From Corylus avellana (Eukaryota; Streptophyta; Magnoliopsida; Fagales; Betulaceae): DNA of 64,000 nt. Positions within the stretch are counted from its first letter, which is position 1. Each line of letters starts with the position of its first letter. The notes below the pieces were generated by a model that saw only the letters and a program-made list of their open reading frames with translations, searched no databases and had not been told where the DNA came from. A program made the position numbers and the translations under genes. Shown one piece after another: positions 45,772 to 56,430 of the stretch. Location: assembly GCF_901000735.1 (NCBI RefSeq), contig NC_081541.1, positions 26,686,258 to 26,750,257 of the forward strand. The letters run 5' to 3'.

Positions 45772-47132
45772 TAGGCCTGTACACGAGCCGAGCTCGGGTG
45801 AGTAGTGCTTGTGCGAGCTCAGCTCGTTTGCACCATAGAAGAGCTCGAGCTCGTAATGAGCTTAGGAACCCTAGCTCGGCTAGGCTCACCAAGGGGAAAA
45901 CCTTGTGCAAGCTCAAGCTCGTTCATTAGCCCAGCCAAGCGCCTTATCGACCACTCAGCTCGGCTCAGCTAATGGGATTGTGACACAGAGAGAGAGAAAA
46001 AAAAAATTGTGTATTTTGTGATTTCAACGTCGCAAAGCTTCTATGGTGAATAGTACGTTGCTTCTCATCCGCATCATAAAGGACTGCCTTAATTCTTATT
46101 AACGTTTCGCTGCACCTGTACAACTTCTTTTGAAGTCCCTCTTAGCATGCAAAGGAGAACACGTTGCAAGATGCAACACATCAAGGAACGCAGCAAGGGA
46201 TGGCTCTCCCAATGCCATGGTTTTCTTTGAAGAAAAGAATGAATCAGGAAAGGATGAAGAGAAAAGGAAGTAGCAGAAGTAGAAGTAAATGGTTTCTTCT
46301 GAAAGCTAGAGCAATCTCGGATGTTCTTCTTGTGGCCAGAAAGTCAAATCGGCTGATTGAGGGGGCCTTGCTAAGATGTTTGTCATGTGAACATTGTTTC
46401 CCTGCCAATTGTCACGATTCTCCTTCCACTTGAGCAATAAACTATAATTAGGAGAAAAATTAAAATGTTTTCGTTTTCATCCAACGTGTTGTGATGTGAG
46501 ATCGTTTCCCTAGTTTAGACGCCTGAGATTGTTTGATCCTACTTTATGTGGTTGCCCTTGACTAATTAGGCTGATAGATGGATAAAAATCTCATTATTGG
46601 AAATACTCAATAGAGTACAGAAGATTACCTGATTAGTGGGATCTCCGTACATACAGCAGGCAAGGTAGACATCTAATATGGGATTAAGAGAGAGAGAGAT
46701 TTAGTTTAGTTTGGTTTGATTTAGTTGTCCAATGGAAGGTTTGAGTATGGGATTTGTAGAAGAGTAGAAGATGGGCCTATTCTGATAACACGAAGTGAAA
46801 CTTCCATTTTCCTTGTTTTTATTGATGGGATATATTGGGAGGTGCACGTGGGTATTACCTGAGAGATAAATAAGGAACTAACATTTTATTCAAACTTTAA
46901 AGAATTTTTTACATATATATTAATATATACGTACATATTAATATATACATACAAGCATGTTCATGAACATTATTCAAGTCAAACCGAGTTTTATACGAAT
47001 ATGTATCGTTCAATAATCGAGTCTAGTTTTGAGTTCACAAATAGCCATTTAATAATCAAGTTGAGCTCAATTCGAGCTTAACTGAACCGAGCCCAAGCAA
47101 GTTCACAAGTAGCTTGTTGATTTATAGCCCTA
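45772..47132. mobile_element. Non-autonomous hAT-type element, copy E
   Basis: Flanked by CATGCGGA (45764-45771) and CATGTGGA (47133-47140), termini as in A. Carries the resistance-gene fragment. Confidence 0.8.
46030..46218 (-). pseudogene. CC-NBS-LRR N-terminal fragment, copy E
   Basis: From ATG at 46218 (MALGEPSLAAFLDVL), then, shifted, EGLQKKLYRCSETL and KAVLYDADEKQR. Same frame damage as copy D at the FARREGL region. Confidence 0.6.
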
Positions 47133-47548
47133 CATGTGGAGTATACAAGAGAAACATCAATCATGAAGCAAAAGAGAAACACAAATGACTAAGAAATTAG
47201 AAAAACGAGAACAATTGTAAGCATAGAGGCAGTACACAAAAGAACCTCAAAAATTACAATCAAAAAAGGAAAAATCAAGAAAATAAGATGGTAGATTGCC
47301 CAAAGAAGTCATACATTCATACAAGGAGCATAAAAATAAAGCTTTTAACTTGCCCACCAGCCGCTATGGCTCTGTTTGTTAATGCTTTTTGAAAGGTGTT
47401 TTTTGCTTTTTGTTTGAAGTGTTCTGATATGATATAAAGGTGAAATTCGTTTGAAGTGTTTTATGTTTTGGATTGTTTGTTAATGTTTTTTGTTTTTTGT
47501 AAAAACAAAAGGAAGAATGAAAAAGCGTTTACAAACAAGGCCTATATT

Positions 47549-47963
47549 TTTTTTTAATTTTTTTGATAAATAAGTTATTCATTGAAAAGCGTAGGAGCGC
47601 AACCCTAGTGCACAAGATGTATACAAACAAATGCCTCACTAAAGGCAAAAAGAGGAACATAAAGAAAAAAATTTAAGACAAGGTGGAAAACTAAAAGCGT
47701 CGGCCCAATGGAACAAAGTTTGAATAAACAGCTTTTTGAGCTCTTCCATTGACCTTTCTTGATCTTCAAACATCTTGCATTTCTCTCATGCCAAATAATC
47801 CACATTAGACACAGTGGTGCGATTCGCCACACCTCCTTAGCTAAACTATTGCCTCGCTGACCGCACCAACAAGTTAATAAATCTGCCACCCCTCCAGACA
47901 TGACCCATGCGACATCAAAAAGAGAAAATAACACACTCCATAAAGTTCGTGCCACTTCACAGT
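47549..47963 (-). mobile_element. 5'-truncated LINE, minus strand, copy E
   Basis: Looks identical to 15937-16351, same flanking duplications. Confidence 0.8.
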
Positions 47964-48115
47964 CAAAGCCTATATTATTATGCCATCCAGAAACATGTTT
48001 GACTATTAAAAATATAATGAAAACAATCTGATATTCACTTGGCCAAATAATTACAACAATCTATGACTGTCATTTCTCAAAAAAACCAACGGCTGGAAAA
48101 AGAATCCAATTTCAA

Positions 48116-48173
48116 TAACATTATCTAGATAATGTTTTTTTTTTTCTTGATAAGTAACATTATCTAGATAATG
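48116..48173 (-). mobile_element. Minimal LINE insertion, copy E
   Basis: Same 19-bp duplications and 20-nt insert as 16504-16561. Confidence 0.7.
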
Positions 48174-48706
48174 TGGATAAGTCCATTACCGTGAAGTTAC
48201 AAAAGAATGCATAATTCTGACATAAAAATTCAAGCAACCAGAAATTGCAGAACTTGAATTACTTAGGTCTAATTTGCTAATGCATTTTAGGACTGCTATT
48301 TGCTTTTTAGCAAAAAAAAAAAAGCATTAACAAACAACTCAGCACAAAAAACGCTCACAAAACACTCAAAACTACATCACAACCAAAAAGTAAAAGCACA
48401 TGCTAAAAAGCATTAGCAAAATGCTTTGCAAATCTAATGAGAACAGTAAAACAACACCCCCATCACACTGTGCTTGAAACCTAAGCTGTTGGAACACTAC
48501 TGATGTCATTTGTCATTTTTTGGGCTACTGATTACAAATCAGACTCATACATGTGTGAATAAGTGGCCAAACAATAAGAAGCTAGTAGGACTTGCTCATG
48601 ATTTCAAATAGTTGCACAAAGCATAACCTGCGATTCCTACAAGTCAGTCCCACTGCTTAAAAGTAGCAGAAGGGTCATCTAGAGTAAAAGCAAGCTTCGA
48701 GCATAA

Positions 48707-49010
48707 TATTTCTTTTTATAAGTAATCGAAATATCAGTAAAAGCGTAAAACGCCTCATGTATACAGGAAGTATACAAGAGAAAACACCTAGTTAGATAAA
48801 AGGAGAAAAAAGAACAATAAAATCATGATAACTAAGCACCAAGGGAGAAATAAAAATAGCTGTCCAAAGAAAATGAGTATAGAATAAGGACTCAAGCTCC
48901 TCCAACATCCCTTTACGGTCCTCAAAATTTCTATCATTCATTTCCCTCCAAAGGCACCACAAGAGGCAATATTTAAAACCATCAAACTCATTTTTCACTA
49001 CCCATTTATG
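48707..49010 (-). mobile_element. Short LINE 3' fragment, copy E
   Basis: Counterpart of 17096-17395 with a few substitutions (DRKGML for DCKRML). Confidence 0.65.
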
Positions 49011-50116
49011 AACTCATAGCTGTTAAACCTGAACTCTAAAAAAGTAAAATGTCACAATCCAAGGAAGTACTAACCGCATCTGCACTGACCCTAAAAAGAC
49101 TAGTATGTTACAATTGGAACTCTGCATAATCATTTACATAACCCAATTTCACCTATTAAAGAGCTAATGCAGGACTTAGCATTCAATGCAATACCATCAC
49201 AATCCACCCACCTAATCCAACACCTTCACAATTCACCCGCCCAATATAAGACTTCACTTTCCGACGTGTCAATAAAATCATACAATTTTGCATCCCACGC
49301 AAAATAGTTTGTTCAAAACCCCATTAGAGGCACTAATTCTCCATACCCATTGTATGGGACTCATAGCTGTTAAAACTTCCTGTCTGAATGGTAAAATCCT
49401 AGAATTCTCTATCCACACCATACATTTTATTCCAGCCCTCGTTGACGGCACTAATATTAGCACCCTCTCCAATTCCTATTCGCACCTAAAGGATAAATAA
49501 ACTCATAAGTTGCCTGTTACAGTAGAAATTGTCGTCAAATCCCCTTTTAATTCTCATAATGTTGGGATGAAACAGTAATGCGCTTACCTACTAACACTCC
49601 AAGCCCACTCGTTAATGGGCACCCGTGAAAGAGCAACTAGTACTACTTATGGCAAACATAAGAAGGAAACCACAATGATATAGTCCATAGAAACCTATCT
49701 TCTTTTTCCATTTATCTCTCTTTCACTTTCCCTAATCATTTCTACCCACGGAAACCAAAATGATCATCTAAAAACTAGAGAACTAATCACTTTCCCTAGT
49801 AGATTAAATACCTGACAGTAGTTTATTCCACATCAAAAAATGAACCATGAATAGAAAATTGACAAGAAAGCAATTGCTGAATTGAAATTCAGAAGCCCTC
49901 AGCGCAATCGAATAACAGCATAAATCGAATTTTTGAATCGCTTAGCATGTCCAAACGACGTACCTGCTGAACGTAATTGGCGTGCATAACAACGAGAATG
50001 GAGAACAGGGTGATGGCGACGAAAAGGTAAAAGTACTCCAAAGCAGCTCTCACTTTGCGCCTCAGCATCTGCGAGAACCTCTCTTGCACGCGTATGAACG
50101 TCTGCTCCGGATCCAT

Positions 50117-50617
50117 CCCTCTCGCTCTCTCTCTCTCTCTCTCTCTATCTCTATCTTCGCGATGAAACATGGGAAAACAGTGGATTTTCCCGAGAAAGTG
50201 AGAATTTGCAGACCTCTTGCTCTGACTTTGTTAACTGTTTTTACTTATAGTAAGAGTGTCTCCAGTAGTGTTTTTAAAAGAAAGATATTAGTTACATTTT
50301 GTCATTTTTGTCATTTTTTTTATTTCACCAAAATAGCTTCATATTATGATTTATGTATTATACTTTAACTGCTACAGTGAATAACTTTATATTGCTATTT
50401 ACTGTAGCGCACATTAGATTGTTTAATATAATATTATTTTCAAATTATTTTTTCTCTCTTCTCTCTCTCCCTCAACGTTTCTTTCTATTCTTTCTTCTCT
50501 CCTCTCCCTCCCTCAATGTTTCTCTATCTTTTCTCTTTTCTGTTCATGAATTTATGATACAAATTTAAGTATTTTGAATCACTAAAAACTCCACCAAGAA
50601 AAATTTAATAGCATGCA
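50117..50617. other. Upstream of membralin exon 1, unit E
   Basis: (CT)n leader at about 50120-50155, then sequence that diverges from A and F after about 50255 (from GAGTGTCTCCAGTAG). T-rich, with no gene seen. Confidence 0.4.
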
Positions 50618-50717
50618 NNNNNNNNNNNNNNNNNNNNNNNNNNNNNNNNNNNNNNNNNNNNNNNNNNNNNNNNNNNNNNNNNNNNNNNNNNNNNNNNNNN
50701 NNNNNNNNNNNNNNNNN
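50618..50717. other. Assembly gap (100 N)
   Basis: 100 N. The right side restarts with sequence matching 46527 onwards, so the gap is flanked by a long direct repeat. Confidence 0.99.
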
Positions 50718-51323
50718 GATTGTTTGATCCTACTTTATGTGGTTGCCCTTGACTAATTAGGCTGATAGATGGATAAAAATCTCATTATTGGAAATACTCA
50801 ATAGAGTACAGAAGATTACCTGATTAGTGGGATCTCCGTACATACAGCAGGCAAGGTAGACATCTAATATGGGATTAAGAGAGAGAGAGATTTAGTTTAG
50901 TTTGGTTTGATTTAGTTGTCCAATGGAAGGTTTGAGTATGGGATTTGTAGAAGAGTAGAAGATGGGCCTATTCTGATAACACGAAGTGAAACTTCCATTT
51001 TCCTTGTTTTTATTGATGGGATATATTGGGAGGTGCACGTGGGTATTACCTGAGAGATAAATAAGGAACTAACATTTTATTCAAACTTTAAAGAATTTTT
51101 TACATATATATTAATATATACGTACATATTAATATATACATACAAGCATGTTCATGAACATTATTCAAGTCAAACCGAGTTTTATACGAATATGTATCGT
51201 TCAATAATCGAGTCTAGTTTTGAGTTCACAAATAGCCATTTAATAATCAAGTTGAGCTCAATTCGAGCTTAACTGAACCGAGCCCAAGCAAGTTCACAAG
51301 TAGCTTGTTGATTTATAGCCCTA
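50718..51323. mobile_element. hAT-type element, right part, copy F
   Basis: The right 606 bp of the element, cut by the gap. It matches E base for base by eye and ends before CATGTGGA. Confidence 0.75.
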
Positions 51324-51739
51324 CATGTGGAGTATACAAGAGAAACATCAATCATGAAGCAAAAGAGAAACACAAATGACTAAGAAATTAGAAAAACGAG
51401 AACAATTGTAAGCATAGAGGCAGTACACAAAAGAACCTCAAAAATTACAATCAAAAAAGGAAAAATCAAGAAAATAAGATGGTAGATTGCCCAAAGAAGT
51501 CATACATTCATACAAGGAGCATAAAAATAAAGCTTTTAACTTGCCCACCAGCCGCTATGGCTCTGTTTGTTAATGCTTTTTGAAAGGTGTTTTTTGCTTT
51601 TTGTTTGAAGTGTTCTGATATGATATAAAGGTGAAATTCGTTTGAAGTGTTTTATGTTTTGGATTGTTTGTTAATGTTTTTTGTTTTTTGTAAAAACAAA
51701 AGGAAGAATGAAAAAGCGTTTACAAACAAGGCCTATATT

Positions 51740-52154
51740 TTTTTTTAATTTTTTTGATAAATAAGTTATTCATTGAAAAGCGTAGGAGCGCAACCCTAGT
51801 GCACAAGATGTATACAAACAAATGCCTCACTAAAGGCAAAAAGAGGAACATAAAGAAAAAAATTTAAGACAAGGTGGAAAACTAAAAGCGTCGGCCCAAT
51901 GGAACAAAGTTTGAATAAACAGCTTTTTGAGCTCTTCCATTGACCTTTCTTGATCTTCAAACATCTTGCATTTCTCTCATGCCAAATAATCCACATTAGA
52001 CACAGTGGTGCGATTCGCCACACCTCCTTAGCTAAACTATTGCCTCGCTGACCGCACCAACAAGTTAATAAATCTGCCACCCCTCCAGACATGACCCATG
52101 CGACATCAAAAAGAGAAAATAACACACTCCATAAAGTTCGTGCCACTTCACAGT
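51740..52154 (-). mobile_element. 5'-truncated LINE, minus strand, copy F
   Basis: Looks identical to 15937-16351 and 47549-47963. Confidence 0.8.
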
Positions 52155-52306
52155 CAAAGCCTATATTATTATGCCATCCAGAAACATGTTTGACTATTAA
52201 AAATATAATGAAAACAATCTGATATTCACTTGGCCAAATAATTACAACAATCTATGACTGTCATTTCTCAAAAAAACCAACGGCTGGAAAAAGAATCCAA
52301 TTTCAA

Positions 52307-52364
52307 TAACATTATCTAGATAATGTTTTTTTTTTTCTTGATAAGTAACATTATCTAGATAATG
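52307..52364 (-). mobile_element. Minimal LINE insertion, copy F
   Basis: Same as 16504-16561. Confidence 0.7.
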
Positions 52365-52898
52365 TGGATAAGTCCATTACCGTGAAGTTACAAAAGAATG
52401 CATAATTCTGACATAAAAATTCAAGCAACCAGAAATTGCAGAACTTGAATTACTTAGGTCTAATTTGCTAATGCATTTTAGGACTGCTATTTGCTTTTTA
52501 GCAAAAAAAAAAAAGCATTAACAAACAACTCAGCACAAAAAACGCTCACAAAACACTCAAAACTACATCACAACCAAAAAGTAAAAGCACATGCTAAAAA
52601 GCATTAGCAAAATGCTTTGCAAATCTAATGAGAACAGTAAAACAACACCCCCATCACACTGTGCTTGAAACCTAAGCTGTTGGAACACTACTGATGTCAT
52701 TTGTCATTTTTTGGGCTACTGATTACAAATCAGACTCATACATGTGTGAATAAGTGGCCAAACAATAAGAAGCTAGTAGGACTTGCTCATGATTTCAAAT
52801 AGTTGCACAAAGCATAACTTGCAACTCCTACAAGTCAGTCCCACTGCTTAAAAGTAGCAGAAGGGTCATCTAGAGTAAAAGCAAGCTTCGAGCATAAT

Positions 52899-53200
52899 AT
52901 TTCTTTATATAAGTAATCGAAATATCATTAAAAGCATAAAACGGCCCATGTATACAGGAAGTGTACAAGAGAAAACACCTAGTTAGATAAAAGGAGAAAA
53001 AAGAACAATAAAATCATGATAACTAAGCACCAAGGGAGAAATAAAAATAGCTGTCCAAAGAAAATGAGTATAGAATAAGGACTCAAGCTCCTCCAACATC
53101 CTTTTGCAGTCCTCAAAATTTCTATCATTCATTTCCCTCCAAAGGCACCACAAGAGGCAATATTTAAAACCATCAAACTCATTTTTCACTACCCATTTAT
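52899..53200 (-). mobile_element. Short LINE 3' fragment, copy F
   Basis: Matches copy A (DCKRML) rather than copy E here, although the preceding 2 kb matches E. Confidence 0.65.
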
Positions 53201-54149
53201 GAATTCATAGCTGTTAAACTTGAACTCTAAAAAAGTAAAATGTCACAATCCAAGGAAGTACTAACCGCATCTGCACTAGATCCTAAAAAGGCTAGTATGT
53301 TACAATTGGAACTCTGCATAATCATTTACATAGCCCAATTTCACCTATTAAAGAGCTAATGCAGGACTTAGCATTCAATGCAATACCATCACAATCCACC
53401 CACCTAATCCAACACCTTCACAATTCACCTGCCCAATATGCGACTTCACTTTCTGACATGTCAATAAAATCATACAATTTTGCATCCCACGCAATATAGT
53501 TTGTTCAAAACCCCATTAGAGGCACTAATTCTCCATACCCATTGAATGGGACTCATAGCTGTTAAAACTTCCTATCTGAATGGTAAAATCCTATAATTCT
53601 CTATCCACACCATACATTTTATTCCAGCCCTCATTGATGGCACTAATATTAACACCCTCTCCAATTCCTATTAGCACCTAAAGGATAAATAAACTCATAA
53701 GTTACCTGTTACAGTAGAAATTGTCGTCAAATCCCCTTATAATTCTCATAATGTTGGGATGAAACAGTAATGCGCTTACCTACTAACACTCCAAGCCCAC
53801 TCGTTAATGGGCACCCGTGAAAGAGTAGCTAGTACTACTTATGGTAAACATAAGAAGGAAACCACAATGATATCGTCCATAGAAACCTATCTTCTTTTTC
53901 CATTTATCTCTCTTTCACTTTCCCTAACCATTTCTACCCACGGAAACCAAAATGATCATCTAAAAACTAGAGAACTAATCCCTAGTAGATTAAATACCTG
54001 ACAGTAGTTTATTCCACATCAAAAAACGAACCATGAATTGAAAATTGACAAGAAAGCAATTGCTGAATTGAAATTCAGAAGCCCTCAGGGCAATCGAATA
54101 AAAGCATAAATCGAATTTTTGAATCGCTTAGCATGTCCAAACGACGTAC

Positions 54150-54302
54150 CTGCTGAACGTAATTGGCGTGCATAACAACGAGAATGGAGAACAGGGTGAT
54201 GGCGACGAAAAGGTAAAAGTACTCCGAAGCAGCTCTCACTTTGGGCCTCAGCATCTGCGAGAACCTCTCTTGCACGCGTATAAACGTTTGCTCCGGATCC
54301 AT
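54150..54302 (-). pseudogene. Membralin exon 1, copy F
   Basis: An intact 153-bp first exon: ATG at 54302, 51 codons ending HANYVQQ, followed by a GTACGT donor. It differs from copy E at a few residues (LRPKVRAASEY against LRRKVRAALEY). No further exon of this unit is present to its left before sequence of other units begins, so it is listed as part of the pseudogene family. If the units are misassembled it could belong to a real gene. Confidence 0.65.
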
Positions 54303-54429
54303 CCCTCTCTCTCTCGCTCTCTCTCTATCTTCGCGACGAAACGTGGGAAAACAGGGGATCTTCCCGAGAAAGTGAGAATTTGCAGACCTCTTGCTCTGGC
54401 TTTGTTAACTGTTTTTACTTTTTACTTAT

Positions 54430-55065
54430 AGTAAGATCGCATTAGAAATAGTTTCATCGCCATCGAGGAAAGAGAAAATTATTATACGTTAAATTAAATA
54501 TACCCTTCGTAGCATCGTCGGCAAGAGTTTTCATTTTACTACTTAAAATATTTTTTTTTTTCATTTTAGCGGTTAATTTTTCACTACATATTTCATTAAT
54601 AATATCTATTTTAATTATCTATTTTATTTAAATATTATTTTTTAGTACTATTTTATTATTTTTTTCAATGAACAATATTTTTAAAATTTTTAATATTGAT
54701 AATGTCTCCCAAACATTTAATTGTGACAATATCACAAACTACTAAAATATTGTCAATATCTCCCACAATACTAGCAAAAAGATAAAAATGCTCCTTTATA
54801 TTTCTTAGTAAGACAAAAATATTCGAAAAAAATAAAACAATAAAACAATAATTTTCTTTAAAAATGAAAAATTTTAATTTAGAAAAACGATTTTTTTTTT
54901 TTTTAAATGGAAATTTTTATTTAAAATTAAAAAGATTTTCTTTTAATTTTGTTTTAAGAAACGAAAATTTTTAATCTTTTTAAAATGGAAATTTTTATTT
55001 GAAAAAATTTATAAAACTAAAATTCAAAAACAAAAACTAAAATCGAAATTTTTTTAATTTTTTTT
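54430..55065. other. A+T-rich right edge of the duplicated block
   Basis: Homology to A ends near 54510. The rest is A- and T-rich low-complexity sequence up to the 20-N gap. No gene seen. Confidence 0.4.
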
Positions 55066-55085
55066 NNNNNNNNNNNNNNNNNNNN
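55066..55085. other. Assembly gap (20 N)
   Basis: 20 N in a very A+T-rich stretch. It marks the right border of the duplicated block. Confidence 0.99.
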
Positions 55086-55813
55086 CAAGCAAATGGATGG
55101 GGTAGATAACACAAATGATAAAGGGTATTTTATCAAACACTAGGTGTTTATGAAAATTTGTGAGTGTAATGGATGATGGGTGGGTTTCAATCTCACTATA
55201 ACTACAACACATGGCTCAAGATCCAAATTTACTTGCAGTGTGGATTTGATGGAAAGTTCAAGGCTTTCAAAAACACTAAATTTTCTAACCCTAATCGAAA
55301 ATGAAAATCAAAGGAAAGATTTTAGTATAATTTTTTGGCTTGCCTTGGACTTGGGTGGGCGTATCCCTTGGGTCTTCAAGAATTGCAATTATTTGGGGAG
55401 TTTTGAGTGTTCTCGGTGGTTTTGGGGGAGTTTTTGGCAAAATAAAGATTAAGGAAAGGGAGATAATTTTTCTCCAAACTTGATTGGAAGAAATGCATGT
55501 GTCATTTTTATGAAACAATATATATATCTATCTCGAGGTTTTTCTCTTAAAAACAACCAAATAGTAAAATATTAACCCAAAAAAGATCAACTATTAAGAG
55601 AAAACAAAGAGAGATAAGTTTCTTCAATTAATTTATTGTCGAACTAAGGTACCGCTATCCCAATGTGTCATGCCTTTAGAAGCATATATGAAATTTTTTA
55701 CACTCTAATAAATTGTTTAGTGTTCTATAGCAATCGCATGTGCTTCTCACATACTTTTTTAATCTATAAAAAAAAAAAAAAAAATGTAAAATTAGTCATT
55801 GTTTATGCCAATT
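55086..55813. other. Intergenic left of MORF8
   Basis: A 90-codon plus-strand frame at 55180-55452 resembles nothing I recognise and lacks coding hallmarks. Otherwise A+T-rich. Confidence 0.4.
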
Positions 55814-55995
55814 GAGTAATGCTACATACCGTTTTTTTACTTCTTTTTATTATCCTAAAGTTTACATACCTTTTAAAATTGTCATTGAATTTTAGATTAA
55901 TCATTACTAGATTTTAATCCAATGGTAATTTTAAAAGTAATATCAACTTTATGGGGGATAAAAAGAAGATACAAGGATGGTATGCAACATTACTC
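55814..55995. mobile_element. MITE, 182 bp
   Basis: Ends GAGTAATGCTACATACC and, on the complement, GAGTAATGTTGCATACC. The inverted match continues inward through CTTCTTTTTAT and TTTTAAAATTG. No coding content. Confidence 0.75.
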
Positions 55996-56201
55996 TTTGC
56001 AACCATGTTGGTTCTAATTAGATTATGACACATGTCACTCATAAGACGTGTTTGTTATTTAACAGTTTCTATCAAACAAAAATTATATGAAAGTTGAGTG
56101 CAATGACTCATTTGCTGTTTTTGTATACTACAAGGAGCTCTTAGAACATTTTTGTATCACAAGAGTTTATTGCAAATCGATATAACTACATAGATTCATT
56201 T

Positions 56202-56202
<1 letters not shown>

Positions 56203-56236
<34 letters not shown>
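56203..56236. repeat. Microsatellite (AC)n(AT)n
   Basis: Dinucleotide tracts about 200 bp upstream of the MORF8 start. Confidence 0.9.
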
Positions 56237-56430
56237 TCACCAATATTAAATACATCCAATTTAAATCCTAAAAATAAAATATGTCGAGAAGCCCTGTCCC
56301 CGTTTCATGCACACATCATCCCCCCTCATTTCTCTTTCTCTAGAAACCTCCCCAAAACCCTCAGAACCCTAAACCCCATTTGTGCGGTTTCTCTCTGTGA
56401 AGCCCCAAGGTGTTACCAGCACCACCAGCA

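Larger units (their letters stand above)
44033..50116 (-). pseudogene. Membralin pseudogene copy E (exons 3-1)
   Basis: Minus-strand exons: exon 1 49964-50116 (51 codons, MDPEQTFIRVQERFSQMLRR onward with a membrane segment near residues 30-46), exon 2 45263-45325, exon 3 44033-44470. Exon 1 is full length. Exon 2 has its own stop: TCA to TGA at the fourth codon. Exon 3 has the shared TGA but not the 14-bp deletion of copy A. Further 3' exons would lie left of the gap at 43211. Confidence 0.8.
43311..50617. repeat. Duplication unit E (membralin exons 3-1)
   Basis: By eye, 43487-44488 matches D 39101-40102 without indels (constant offset 4386). From 44478 to about 45237 it instead matches A 12241-13000 (offset 32237). 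47300-48620 again matches A (offset 31612). The unit contains membralin exons 3, 2 and 1 and a hAT element. Confidence 0.8.
50718..54490. repeat. Duplication unit F (partial, membralin exon 1)
   Basis: 50718-52813 matches E 46527-48622 at a constant offset of 4191. From about 52814 it instead follows A (offset 35803) to about 53427, and after that it differs from both. It contains the right end of the hAT element, two LINE fragments and membralin exon 1. Confidence 0.8.

Noticed and set aside
55180..55452. Plus-strand 90-codon frame left of MORF8
   Set aside because: No similarity recognised and no supporting splice or promoter structure. Listed only as intergenic.
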